Shown here: piece after piece, positions 8,020 through 16,275 of the stretch
Numbering within the stretch: position 1 is the stretch's first letter
Layout: every line of letters starts with the position of its first letter
Assembly: GCA_964425605.1 (NCBI GenBank)
Contig: CAYRNR010000007.1
Location: 1 to 64,000, forward strand
Direction of reading: 5' to 3'
Length of the DNA stretch: 64,000 nt
From: CAYRNR01 sp964425605
Lineage (GTDB): Bacteria; Myxococcota_A; UBA796; UBA9615; CAYRNR01
Position numbers and translations under genes: made by a program
Notes under the pieces: model-generated
The model's input: only the letters and a program-made list of their open reading frames with translations
Told to the model about the DNA's origin: nothing
Databases searched by the model: none

Positions 8020-9389
8020 CACAGCCCCCTCAGCGCGGCCACCGGGTCGCCGATGATGGTGTCGAACACCCCTCGCATGTGCTTGTCCATCCTGCTGATG
8101 GCCGTGTCGAAGTTCTTCCGCGCGTCCCTGAACTTGTCCGCGTAGCGGGGATCGGCGGCCCATTCGGGCGGACCCTGCAGCACCAGCACCCAGACCTCGG
8201 CCGTCTCGGGATGGGTCGCGCGGCGCTGATGTACGAACGCCATCCAGTCCAGGGCGTTGCGCGGTAGATCGAGCAGCTCCAGGGGGCGCTTGCTCAGCGC
8301 GTCGGTCAGGTTCTGCCGACGCTGGGCTTCGCTGAGTTGCTGGGCGTGCTCACCGAGGAGTGTGGCCAGGGCCGTGCCATGGCGAGGCCAGTGGGCCTTG
8401 GTCGCCGGTGGCCAGACGTCGCGCTCGATGGCGCCCTCGAGCCAATCTCGCAGCGGCGCGACTTCTCGTAGCGTCGCGCGGCGAAGGCGCAGCCTCCCCG
8501 ACTCGGGGAGGTTCATCGAGTCCCACGCGTAGTCGGGGAACAGCTTGCGCAGCACGAATGCGGTGGCGTTGCGCTTGTTCGGGGCCGAACGGAGTCGATC
8601 CGCGATCGCCTGGACGGAGAGCAGGTGCAGCTTCCAGGCCGTGGTCTGCCGGGGCTCGGGGTGCGCTGCGGCCTCCTCGAGCAGCACCCTGAGGACGCGG
8701 ACCAGCTTGTGTCGCCCCTTCCCGTCCAGGATCCTCTCGATGGCCTCTCCCGCGGGGAGCTCCTCGTCGGTGGGATCGGCGGAACGAGCCTTGGTCGGAC
8801 GCGGCTGCGGCGGCGGCCTCCCGATGCCCGCCGCCGACGCGAGGCCGTTGTGGATGATCATCTGCAGGTAGGTCAGCGCCGCGTCCCACTCGAACCAGAT
8901 CATCTTGCCCCAGGTGATCGGCGACTCGGCGATCTCGCAGTACAGGGTGAACAGCTCCTCGACCGGAGCGAAGTCCGGGGCCGAGAACTCCGCGTCCAGG
9001 TGGGCTCCCTCCCCATGGGGGTCGACGCCAGGCGTGGCCTCGGTGTCCTGGGAGTCGTCCCTCAACCCGGCTCCGAAGCTCGCGCTCAGGCCCGCCAGGT
9101 GCTGGGCGACCTCCGAGGAGACCGGGTAGGTGCTGTGGAGGAGCTGCAGGACGATCGGCCCGTCCTGCTTCAGCTGTTCGAGCAGGATCCGCCGGCCCAG
9201 GTATCTCATCAACACCTGGTACCGCTCCACCGACTCCAGGTCGGCGAACAGGTGGCGCAGAAACGCCTTGCCCAGCTCCGCGAGCTTCGGGTCACCCGGC
9301 GTCCTTCGCTCGGGCACGATGTTCAGCTTGCTGCGTACGATGTCCGCCTGGTCCCCGAGCCACTGCGAGAGCCCCACATCATCACTCAT
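8019..9389 (-). CDS. Hypothetical soluble protein in the kinase/Lon-like operon
   Basis: This encodes 456 residues from MSDDVGLSQWLGDQAD. The first ~60 codons of the longer open frame overlap the kinase 3' region and look non-coding, so the ATG at 9389 is preferred. It is largely helical, with a low-complexity acidic/Pro stretch in the middle (GRPPPQPRPTKARSADPTDEE), and ends with helical text around FRDARKNFDTAISRMDKHM. No catalytic motif or membrane segment is seen and no family is recognised. There is a 106-base gap to the kinase stop upstream and a one-base overlap with the next gene downstream. Confidence 0.75.
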   Translation of the reverse strand: MSDDVGLSQWLGDQADIVRSKLNIVPERRTPGDPKLAELGKAFLRHLFADLESVERYQVLMRYLGRRILLEQLKQDGPIVLQLLHSTYPVSSEVAQHLAGLSASFGAGLRDDSQDTEATPGVDPHGEGAHLDAEFSAPDFAPVEELFTLYCEIAESPITWGKMIWFEWDAALTYLQMIIHNGLASAAGIGRPPPQPRPTKARSADPTDEELPAGEAIERILDGKGRHKLVRVLRVLLEEAAAHPEPRQTTAWKLHLLSVQAIADRLRSAPNKRNATAFVLRKLFPDYAWDSMNLPESGRLRLRRATLREVAPLRDWLEGAIERDVWPPATKAHWPRHGTALATLLGEHAQQLSEAQRRQNLTDALSKRPLELLDLPRNALDWMAFVHQRRATHPETAEVWVLVLQGPPEWAADPRYADKFRDARKNFDTAISRMDKHMRGVFDTIIGDPVAALRGL

Positions 9390-9495
9390 GGAGCCCAATG
9401 TACACCGCGGGTTCGACGACGAACAATGGAGGGGTCCGGCAGGGCCGATACACCTGGCCGGTCGTTCGTCTCGTGCGGTCGCGGTCATGACGCGC

Positions 9496-10785
9496 CTAGG
9501 AGCCGGCGGTTCTCCGCGGGAGCGACGCCGGCTCGGTCGTCCCCTGGAGCCAGCCGATGAGCTCACCCGGCGTGTCGAAGAAGAACGCGCTGGCCAGGGC
9601 GAGGTTCACGACGATCAGCACGATCAGCGCGAACCACAGCCCTCCCTCTCGCGGTTCGGCGATCGCGGCCTGGGGAGCGAGAGCCTCCTGTCGGCGCTCC
9701 AGCTCCCGCAGCCCCGCCGGCTGCGCGAGGCCCGGCCACGAAGCGCCCCGGGTCGGTTCGACCGGGGCCTGCATCCCATCGGGGATCTCCTCGTCCAGAT
9801 AGACGCGCGCCTCGACGACCTCCTCGGTCGCGGGAGCCTCGCTGGCCGGGTCCGGTGATCGCCCTGTGTCCGGGGCGTGACCATCGAGCGCGCCCTCGAC
9901 CGCGCCGAGCAACACGTTCGGCCCCGTCGGTCCTCTGACCGCGGCCAGCAGCTCGTGCTTGAACGTCCTGGCGTTCGGCGTCCGATCATCGGGATCGCGC
10001 TCGAAGGCGTGGGATAGGCACGCGGCCATGGACGGACTGACGGCCGCGACGCGGTCGAGGGTGTCGCGGAGATCGACCGCGGCGATGCGCTGCATCGTGG
10101 CGAAGTTCTCCTCTTCGAGGAAGACGCGGTCGCCCACGATGGCTTCGGCGAGGATGGCCGCGAGCGCGAAGAGATCGGAGCGGGGGGTCGTGGGCTCGTT
10201 CGAGCACGCCTCGGGGCTGAGGTAGCACGGCGTCCCGCGGATCACGTCGGTGCGGGTGAGGAACTGGTTCGTGGTGGCCTTGGCGATGCCGAAGTCCAGC
10301 AGCCTCACGTGTCCCCTGCGATCGACCATGATGTTGGCGGGCTTGAGGTCCCGGTGGACGAGGCCGAGCGGCTGGCCGTGGTCGTCCAGGGCCTCGTGGG
10401 CGTAGGACAGCGCGTCACAGACCTGCATTCCGAGCTCCAGCACGGCGTGGTGGTGGAGCGTCGTGGCGTGTCGCCTGCAGGACCACAACACGGTGTCCAG
10501 CCCGATGCCCTCGATCAGCTCCATGGACAGGTACGGCACGCCGTCGATCCGGCCGTGGTCGTAGACCTCCACGATGCCCGGATGGCGGAGCCGGCTGCAC
10601 AGCCGCGCCTCGTCCTCGAAGGACGTGGCGATGTCGGCGTCGCCCAGGCGCCCGGCGAGGATACGCTTCACCGCCACCTCCTTGGCGAACCCGGAGTCCG
10701 CCCGGTACGTGGCGCGCCACACCTCGGCCATGCCGCCACTGCCCAGCCGGCGCTGAAGCTCGAAGGGTCCGAACAGCTCGACCAT
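9496..10785 (-). CDS. Hanks-type (PknB-like) serine/threonine protein kinase with C-terminal membrane anchor
   Basis: This encodes 429 residues. All core kinase motifs are present: Gly loop GSGGMAEV (15-22), VAIK-type lysine in VAVKRI (Lys40), HRDLKPANIM (144-153), DFGIAK (164-169) and LSPEACS in the activation segment. A Pro/Glu-rich linker leads to one TM segment near residues 390-410 (FALIVLIVVNLALASAFFF) and a short tail, so the kinase faces the cytoplasm. The ATG at 10785 lies two bases after the stop of the lipoprotein gene upstream. Such kinases phosphorylate Ser/Thr on regulatory proteins. The unknown proteins of the same operon are natural candidates, by inference. Confidence 0.95.
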   Translation of the reverse strand: MVELFGPFELQRRLGSGGMAEVWRATYRADSGFAKEVAVKRILAGRLGDADIATSFEDEARLCSRLRHPGIVEVYDHGRIDGVPYLSMELIEGIGLDTVLWSCRRHATTLHHHAVLELGMQVCDALSYAHEALDDHGQPLGLVHRDLKPANIMVDRRGHVRLLDFGIAKATTNQFLTRTDVIRGTPCYLSPEACSNEPTTPRSDLFALAAILAEAIVGDRVFLEEENFATMQRIAAVDLRDTLDRVAAVSPSMAACLSHAFERDPDDRTPNARTFKHELLAAVRGPTGPNVLLGAVEGALDGHAPDTGRSPDPASEAPATEEVVEARVYLDEEIPDGMQAPVEPTRGASWPGLAQPAGLRELERRQEALAPQAAIAEPREGGLWFALIVLIVVNLALASAFFFDTPGELIGWLQGTTEPASLPRRTAGS

Positions 10786-10787
10786 GG

Positions 10788-11288
10788 TCACTGCTCCACG
10801 GCGTCGAGGATCTCGTCCAGCTTGGCGAGCTTGGCGGCGCGCGCGTCGATGGCGCGGGCCATCTCCAGATCCCCCTGCGCCCGCGCGGCGAGCGCCTGGT
10901 CCGACAGCAGGGCCCGGTATCGCTCCAGGTCGCTGCCGGAGGCGGGGAACGCCTTGAGCTGGCCCCGGTCGAAGAACCAGGCCACGACGGCATCCGGGTC
11001 GAAGCGATCGCTGCGCTGGCCCCCGGAGAGGCCGAGCGCCAGCCGACCCCCGAGGTCGGGATCGGGGCGGTCGCCCTGCACGGCGCAGCAGCTCAGCCAC
11101 GCCCGCGCGGCGTCCCTGGCGGTGTCGTCGTAGGCCGCCGCCTGGACGTCCGCGAACCGGTGGCTGCAGGGATCGGGCGCGCCCGCGGCCTGGATCGTCG
11201 GGTCCGCCTGGGGGCGCAGCGTCGCGCAGCCAGCGAAGAGGACGACCAGGGCGGTGCACAGGGCGTGGGGGGCGAAGCGGTGGGTCAT
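10788..11288 (-). CDS. Small outer-membrane-type lipoprotein, paralogue of 13278-13760
   Basis: This encodes 166 residues. The signal peptide MTHRFAPHALCTALVVLFAGC ends in lipobox LFAGC, giving lipid-modified Cys21. The mature part has several cysteines (CSHRF, LSCCAVQ) and a helical C-terminus. That C-terminus (FFDRGQLKAFP..DLERYRALLSDQALAARAQGD...AKLDEIL) matches the 160-residue lipoprotein at 13278-13760 (FFARGVLRVLP..QLEAYLGVLSDQCLSARAQRD...GELHEMT), so the two are paralogues. Function is unknown. It starts 4 bases after the stop of the 649-residue lipoprotein and ends 2 bases before the kinase gene, linking envelope proteins with the kinase. Confidence 0.85.
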   Translation of the reverse strand: MTHRFAPHALCTALVVLFAGCATLRPQADPTIQAAGAPDPCSHRFADVQAAAYDDTARDAARAWLSCCAVQGDRPDPDLGGRLALGLSGGQRSDRFDPDAVVAWFFDRGQLKAFPASGSDLERYRALLSDQALAARAQGDLEMARAIDARAAKLAKLDEILDAVEQ

Positions 11289-11292
11289 GGTC

Positions 11293-13242
11293 TCATCTCC
11301 TGATGGATGGGGTTGTCGTGTTCATCTGTGAGAGGAACGCGCCGTGGTCCGGTGTACGAACCTCGCGCGTTGCGGGGAGCGGATTGAGGACGCACGAGCA
11401 CAGCTTGCAGGCCGTGAACGAGTCGTGGAACGGGTTGTCGCCGTCGAAGGCGAAGACGTGGTTGGGCAAGGAGCCCGTGGACACGGCGTCCACCCATGCG
11501 AAGAGGTAGTCCTGGTCCGGCCCCCCTTCCCAGCCCTCGACCACGGACCAGTCGAATCGCAGGGCACGGGTAGAAGGGGCGCCGTCGGGCCGAAACTGGA
11601 TGCCGTCCTTGCACTCGCCCAGGGTGAGGCGGCCTCGCGCGGCTCCAGGGACGGGTCTGGGGCGCGTCACCCCCGGCAAGTGGCGGACGTCCTCCACCGT
11701 TCGCTGCCACAGGAACGGCCCTCCGTCGAGGGAGAGGTCGAGTACGGTCGTGTCGGAGTTCGACACCCGGGTGTCGCCGTGGAGGCTCTTGTAGTCCCAC
11801 TGAGGGATCTCCAGGAGCACCTCGTACTCGCCGGTCGGGATGTGGCGTAGATGGATCTCGAGGCCGGCGATTGGCGTCGCGCGCTCGAGGCATATCTCGG
11901 CGCCCTCGTGATCGTCCCAGCGGGTGGAGAAGCACTCCGGGATCCCGGTCCCCACTCCGAGATGGCCCGCCCCCATGGCCGTCCGTGCGTCCAGCACCAC
12001 CTCGTCGTCGAGGTAGACCACCGGGAGGACGTGCTGGGCGCAGTGCCCGGCCACGCGGATATCGAGATCGCCGCACCGGGACTCGAATCCCCGTGTGTGC
12101 ACCGCCGCGGTCCTGCCCGGTCGGACCCGGGTCCCAGGAACGGTCAGGGTCTCCAGACACCGATCCCGGGTCTGCACCGCCAGGGTCAGCTCTCCGTCGG
12201 CCTCCCTCAGATCGCGGATCTCGAGCACCGAACCGCCGTCGGTCGCCACCATGGACCACTGATCCTCGGGCAAGCTCTGTCCGTCTGCGAGCACCTCGAG
12301 TGGGGTCGCGGGCCACGCGCCCTGGGGAACGTGGACCTGGAGATCGCCACAGGACGTCGCGACGGAGCTCGACGCCGTGATCTCCTCTCCGGGGGCGAGG
12401 ACCAGCGTCTCGATCCACTCCTCGGCGCAGCGGTCGTCGAGCTGCACGTGGACCGAGCGGTGCCTGTCTCCGGGCGAGCCGAGCACGCGCTGGATGATCA
12501 ACTCGTCACCCTCGACCTGCAGGTCGGGGTGGGGGACGTTGTCCACCCACACGGAGATCGGGATGGCCGCCGGCGTCAGGGGCCGTGGTGCGAGTTCGCC
12601 CGGTGACGGGGGGGCCATCCTGGGGATGTCGGGATCGAGCCTCTCCCCCCAGCCATCGGGCAACGGAACCCTCACGTCGCAGCACGTGGGTTGGATGCCG
12701 TCGTCACCGCGTCGGGCAGCCGCGTCGAGTTCTGCACCTGGATCGATCTTCACCCTTCGTCGCCACGACGAGATGCAGGGGTCGCCCGCGGACACCGAGA
12801 TGGACTGGTGTCCCACGGGCACCTCGAGCAGCACGAGGGTCCGTTCGCCCAGGATCACGTTGTCGTGGCACTGGCCTGCGATCTCGACGGTCAGGACCGG
12901 ACCCTGCCCGTTCTCGATGGCGACTTCGGGATCGTCGGCGAGGGGCTGGGGTGGGTCATCGCATCGCCTCACGACGGCTGCGAGCTCCGCGGCGACCGGA
13001 ATGCGGACCGTACCGAAGGACAGACGGTGCTGGGCGTACGCGTCGGCGCCTGGCTCCTCCGGGCCGCCAGGGTCCGCCCCGTCGGGAGCAATGGAGACGA
13101 ACTCGGGTGGGTCGGCGAGCAGGGGAGGTACGGAGCAGGAGCCGAGCACTGCCAGGGCCAGCAGCAGCCCCGGGACCCCGGCGATTCGGGCCGAGGCGGG
13201 CCGTGACCATGCACGTGTCCAGTGGAGCGTGAGGACTCTCAT
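11293..13242 (-). CDS. Large secreted lipoprotein with repeated beta domains
   Basis: This encodes 649 residues from MRVLTLHWTRAW (ATG 13242). The longer open frame upstream is shadow of the 13278-13760 gene. The signal peptide ends LALAVLGSC, a lipobox. The mature protein contains about four beta-rich segments with recurring pieces such as CCDVRVPLPDGW, CGDLQVHVPQGAWP and CGDLDIRVAG, alternating with segments like DDRCAEEWIETLVLAPGE and RDRCLETLTVPGTRVRPG. This suggests tandem ~100-150-residue domains, each with a conserved Cys pair that could form disulfides in the periplasm. No enzymatic motif is visible. It sits between two paralogous small lipoproteins, so a structural envelope role is plausible. 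Confidence 0.8.
   Translation of the reverse strand: MRVLTLHWTRAWSRPASARIAGVPGLLLALAVLGSCSVPPLLADPPEFVSIAPDGADPGGPEEPGADAYAQHRLSFGTVRIPVAAELAAVVRRCDDPPQPLADDPEVAIENGQGPVLTVEIAGQCHDNVILGERTLVLLEVPVGHQSISVSAGDPCISSWRRRVKIDPGAELDAAARRGDDGIQPTCCDVRVPLPDGWGERLDPDIPRMAPPSPGELAPRPLTPAAIPISVWVDNVPHPDLQVEGDELIIQRVLGSPGDRHRSVHVQLDDRCAEEWIETLVLAPGEEITASSSVATSCGDLQVHVPQGAWPATPLEVLADGQSLPEDQWSMVATDGGSVLEIRDLREADGELTLAVQTRDRCLETLTVPGTRVRPGRTAAVHTRGFESRCGDLDIRVAGHCAQHVLPVVYLDDEVVLDARTAMGAGHLGVGTGIPECFSTRWDDHEGAEICLERATPIAGLEIHLRHIPTGEYEVLLEIPQWDYKSLHGDTRVSNSDTTVLDLSLDGGPFLWQRTVEDVRHLPGVTRPRPVPGAARGRLTLGECKDGIQFRPDGAPSTRALRFDWSVVEGWEGGPDQDYLFAWVDAVSTGSLPNHVFAFDGDNPFHDSFTACKLCSCVLNPLPATREVRTPDHGAFLSQMNTTTPSIRR
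11352..11361 (-). promoter_or_regulatory. GTTCGTACAC element 63 nt upstream of the lipoprotein-kinase operon
   Basis: On the minus strand this reads GTTCGTACACCGGACCAC. It lies inside the 3' end of the preceding coding region, 63 bases before the ATG at 11288. The 10-mer is identical to those at 15310 and 18877, and the following GGACC is shared with the 15310 copy. It could be a promoter element or operator. Because it also codes for protein, chance cannot be excluded for this copy. Confidence 0.4.
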
Positions 13243-13277
13243 GATCCACAAGACGGCTTCGCGGGTTCTTTCTGACG

Positions 13278-13760
13278 TCAGCGGAGGATGAAGGATGTCA
13301 TCTCGTGGAGTTCGCCCAGCCTCGTCCGGCGCGCTGCGATGGCGTCCGCGAGCTCCTGGTCTCGCTGGGCGCGCGCGGACAGGCACTGGTCGGAGAGCAC
13401 GCCCAGGTACGCTTCGAGCTGCTCGGCAGAGTTCGGGAGCACGCGCAGAACGCCGCGAGCGAAGAAACGGTCGACGATCTTCTCGGCGTTGCGGCGCACG
13501 GCGGGGTAGGGGTTGTCCAGGATGGCGCCGACCACCTCGGTCTCGATCCCGAGGCTGGGCCTGGAAGAGGAGCGCACCGTGCACTGGAGGAACTCACGGA
13601 TCGCGTCCTGGGCGGCCTCGACGTAGGGCGCGTCGGAGATGGCCGTGCCGAACACCTCGCAGGACGGCGGCGGCGGCGTGGACTTGATCTGCCTCGCGCA
13701 GCCGGTCGCCAGGAGGGCCGCGGCCACCACCGGCATCGTCACGCATTTGTACCCGCGCAT
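13278..13760 (-). CDS. Small lipoprotein, paralogue of 10788-11288
   Basis: This encodes 160 residues with a strong ribosome site (GGAGGAGG) before the ATG at 13760. The signal peptide MRGYKCVTMPVVAAALLATGC has lipobox LATGC. The mature chain has a Pro-rich start (STPPPPSC), a segment AIREFLQCTV that parallels ARAWLSCCAV in the paralogue, and a helical C-terminus ending in HEMTSFILR. Function is unknown. It lies in a run of minus-strand envelope genes: 27 bases from the 234-residue periplasmic protein upstream and 35 bases from the 649-residue lipoprotein downstream. Confidence 0.85.
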   Translation of the reverse strand: MRGYKCVTMPVVAAALLATGCARQIKSTPPPPSCEVFGTAISDAPYVEAAQDAIREFLQCTVRSSSRPSLGIETEVVGAILDNPYPAVRRNAEKIVDRFFARGVLRVLPNSAEQLEAYLGVLSDQCLSARAQRDQELADAIAARRTRLGELHEMTSFILR

Positions 13761-13787
13761 CGGCCACCTCCTCCCGCCGTGGGCGGG

Positions 13788-14492
13788 CTACTGCAGATCC
13801 CCCAGCAGCCGGTCCAGGTCGTCCACCCCGTTCTCGCCACCCTCGAGGTCCCGCAGGTATTCGGGATTCATGAGGTCGTCCCAGGCGCTCTCGAGGTCCA
13901 GGCTATCCAGATCCGGGTCCACCAGCTGGTCCACGAGATCCAGGGACTCGCGGAGGGCGTTGAGGTTCACTTCGAGCTCGCCGAGCAGGGCCTTGGTGTA
14001 GACGTGCGCCGCGTGGTCCTGGACGCGCCGCGTGGCCAGGTAGACCAGCAGCGCGGTCACTTCGGGCGTCTGGCGACCCTTGAGGAACCCCCGCGTGAGC
14101 GCCTCGAATCGCTCGGGGTTGCTCAGCATGCGCTGGACCTGTCGGCGGTTCTCGAGCTCGCGCTCCTCGAACCGCGGCATCATCCCGTTCATGGTCTGAA
14201 CCACGTTGGACAGGGCTTCGCCCTTGGCCGCCTGCATTCGCTGCTCGGCGATCATGGCGTCGTTGCTGTCGGGGCCCCACTGCTGAACGGTCCGGTCCAC
14301 CTCGGCCTCGTACTGCTCGAGTTCAGCCTGACTGTTGGCCAGCGTGAACAGCACGTCGTCGAGTTCCCCCTGGGCCTCGCAGAGCACCTCGCCCATCTCC
14401 TGGACGATGGTGTAGCTGCGGACCTCGATGGGATCCGCCGCGGCATGGGTGCAGACGAGCAGCAGCGTGGCGATGGTGATCAGACGGGTCAT
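13788..14492 (-). CDS. Periplasmic coiled-coil protein
   Basis: This encodes 234 residues starting at the ATG at 14492, preceded by GAGGAGG. A cleavable signal peptide is visible (MTRLITIATLLLVCTHAAADP). The mature protein is helical with heptad-like text (EMGEVLCEAQGELDDVLFTL, QAELEQYEAEVDRTVQQW) and a very acidic C-terminus (DQLVDPDLDSLDLESAWDDL ... DLDRLLGDL). It has the look of a periplasmic spacer or adaptor rather than an enzyme. No family is recognised. It is co-transcribed with the SLT transglycosylase upstream (47-base gap) and the lipoprotein downstream. Confidence 0.8.
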   Translation of the reverse strand: MTRLITIATLLLVCTHAAADPIEVRSYTIVQEMGEVLCEAQGELDDVLFTLANSQAELEQYEAEVDRTVQQWGPDSNDAMIAEQRMQAAKGEALSNVVQTMNGMMPRFEERELENRRQVQRMLSNPERFEALTRGFLKGRQTPEVTALLVYLATRRVQDHAAHVYTKALLGELEVNLNALRESLDLVDQLVDPDLDSLDLESAWDDLMNPEYLRDLEGGENGVDDLDRLLGDLQ

Positions 14493-14539
14493 GGTCAGGT
14501 CCTCCTCGTTGGTTCCTGGGCGCATGTCATGGTCGATGC

Positions 14540-15241
14540 TCACAGGAGCCTCCCCACGGGGCGCTCCTGAGAAAAGTAGGTGTAGAAGCGGTTGACGTTG
14601 CGCACGTAGTCCGGCGTCTCGCCGTTCTCGGGCACACACAGGCACCGCTCGACCACGTGGGGTCCGGCGTTGTACGCAGCCAGGGCGAGGTCGAGGTCGC
14701 CGCCGAAGCGGATCAGCATCTCGCGCAGGTACGTCGTGCCGCCACGTATGTTCTGTCCGGCATCGAAGGCGTCGGTGACGCCCAGATCCCCGGCCGTGCC
14801 CGGCATCAGTTGCATCAGGCCCTGGGCGCCCGCGACGCTCACGGCCCTGGCGTTGAATGCCGACTCCACCAGCACCACGGCCTTGACCAGGTCCGGGTCG
14901 AGCTCCTGTCGGCGTGCCTCGGCGAGGATCAGTGCGTCGTACGCGTCCAGATCGGGGTAGATCGCCGACATCTCGCGCGGCTGCTCGGGGGACTCAGCGG
15001 GCGTGGGCCGCGTGTGGGTCCAGTCGAGGCGGCCGCGCGCCTCCTCGAGCATGCACTCGTTCACCCGCTCGACGAGTTCCGGATAGTCCTGATCGCGGCC
15101 CTGGACCACGGCGCGAGCGTGCACGCGGTAGTAGTCGTCGCATCCGGTCCGCAGAGCCAGCGCGGTGGGGCTGTACATCGCGAGCCCGGCGAGGAAGACG
15201 AATGCAGAGGTCGCGGCCGTGGGATATCGCCAGCTACTCAT
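14540..15241 (-). CDS. Lytic transglycosylase, SLT domain, secreted
   Basis: This encodes 233 residues with GGAGGAG just before the ATG at 15241 and an N-terminal hydrophobic export signal (residues ~9-30). The SLT (Slt70/MltC-type) domain covers about residues 100-230: ILAEARRQELDPDLVKAVVLVESAFNA with catalytic Glu126, GAQGLMQLMPGTAGDLGV, then ALAAYNAGP and YVRNVNRFY. These enzymes cleave the MurNAc-GlcNAc bond of peptidoglycan, forming 1,6-anhydroMurNAc, and often open the wall for envelope-spanning machines. The location next to ExbB/ExbD-like and lipoprotein genes fits that role. The GTTCGTACAC element lies 68 bases upstream. Confidence 0.92.
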   Translation of the reverse strand: MSSWRYPTAATSAFVFLAGLAMYSPTALALRTGCDDYYRVHARAVVQGRDQDYPELVERVNECMLEEARGRLDWTHTRPTPAESPEQPREMSAIYPDLDAYDALILAEARRQELDPDLVKAVVLVESAFNARAVSVAGAQGLMQLMPGTAGDLGVTDAFDAGQNIRGGTTYLREMLIRFGGDLDLALAAYNAGPHVVERCLCVPENGETPDYVRNVNRFYTYFSQERPVGRLL

Positions 15242-15309
15242 GGGCTCCTCCAGTTCTCGTCCTGGCCGTCGTCGGCCGGACACCCTTGTGAACGTCAGAG
15301 AGCGGTCCC

Positions 15310-15319
15310 GTGTACGAAC
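15310..15319 (-). promoter_or_regulatory. GTTCGTACAC element 68 nt upstream of the SLT transglycosylase operon
   Basis: On the minus strand this reads GTTCGTACACGGGACCGC, in the 86-base gap between the 315-residue protein stop (15328) and the ATG at 15241. CGTTCA follows 15 bases later and might be a -10 of the ECF sigma type. The element is identical over 10 bases to two others in this block. Confidence 0.5.
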
Positions 15320-15327
15320 TCGGACGC

Positions 15328-16275
15328 TCACAGCATGAAGACATCGCGACACTCCCGGATGGCGGTGCACATGTGGTGGGCCTCGTCCGCGTTCTCCTCG
15401 AATCTCGCCAGCTCGTCCCAGGGGCACCCCTCGTCGATCTCGTCGAAGATGTCGATCACCTCGGCGCGGTCGAACTTGTCGGGACGGGACAGGTACAGCT
15501 CCCCTGCGTGACCGGGCTTCACGTCCACGGTGTACAGGCGGACCATCAGTGGCATGGCGCCTTCGATGGTGAAGCTCATCTCGGTGATGCGGTCTTCGCG
15601 GATGCTGATCCCGTGTACGCCCGGCCGGATCTGGGGGACCAGCTTGCCCATCTGGATGTGTCGTCCGCGGCCGTCGTATGCGGCGACCGTCAACGACTCC
15701 AGGTAGACCACCTTCTCGACGATCTTGGGCTGATCGTGGCCGATCTCGAGGGCCTCGATGATCAGGTCGGTGCAAGGCGACTCCTCACCGACCATGTCGT
15801 TGATGAGCAGATCGGCCATCCCCCGCTCGATGAACTCGGAGTAGATGGTGCCGCTGAGCCCCAGGTAGACCACCCGCTTGGACGCGGGCCCGGGGAAGGT
15901 GACGTAGGGCAGGAAGTCCCTGGACACCCGCACGCCCTCGATGAACGCCCGATCGAACTCGAACTCCACGTCCGAGCGCATCGTCGGCAGCTCGTACGAG
16001 CGTGCCCCGAAGCAGTGGTCCTTGCTCAGCTCGATGTCCTCGGTGGAGTCCAGGGTGATGGTGCCGACCTCGAGGGGATCCTGGGCCCACCACGCGGGCT
16101 GATACCCCCGGCTCGCCAGCTGCCAGCACAGGTCCTCCCGCGGGTCTATCTCGGTGGCAGCGTTGTCGGTGACCGGGGCCACGGTCGGGCGCGGCAGGCA
16201 CGCGGGCATCAGGGCGGTCGACAGCGCGATCGCGGCGGTGGAGGAGGCTCCGATCAGGGTTCGTTGCAGGCCCAT
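15328..16275 (-). CDS. Exported (probable lipoprotein) hypothetical protein
   Basis: This encodes 315 residues starting MGLQRTLIGASSTAAIALST, with a possible lipobox LMPAC at residues 22-26. The mature part is mixed alpha/beta, with VVYLGLSGTIYSEFIERGMADLLINDM and a beta-rich second half (VYLESLTVAAYDGRGRHIQM, MSFTIEGAMPLMVRLYTVDV), ending Cys-rich (HHMCTAIRECRDVFML). I recognise no family. It overlaps the upstream gene by 22 bases, so the pair is almost certainly co-translated. It is the last gene of the run that begins with the TonB-like protein. Confidence 0.75.
   Translation of the reverse strand: MGLQRTLIGASSTAAIALSTALMPACLPRPTVAPVTDNAATEIDPREDLCWQLASRGYQPAWWAQDPLEVGTITLDSTEDIELSKDHCFGARSYELPTMRSDVEFEFDRAFIEGVRVSRDFLPYVTFPGPASKRVVYLGLSGTIYSEFIERGMADLLINDMVGEESPCTDLIIEALEIGHDQPKIVEKVVYLESLTVAAYDGRGRHIQMGKLVPQIRPGVHGISIREDRITEMSFTIEGAMPLMVRLYTVDVKPGHAGELYLSRPDKFDRAEVIDIFDEIDEGCPWDELARFEENADEAHHMCTAIRECRDVFML

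Noticed and set aside
8229..8238. Fourth near-match to the GTTCGTACAC element
   Set aside because: It has one mismatch and lies deep inside a coding region, far from any start.
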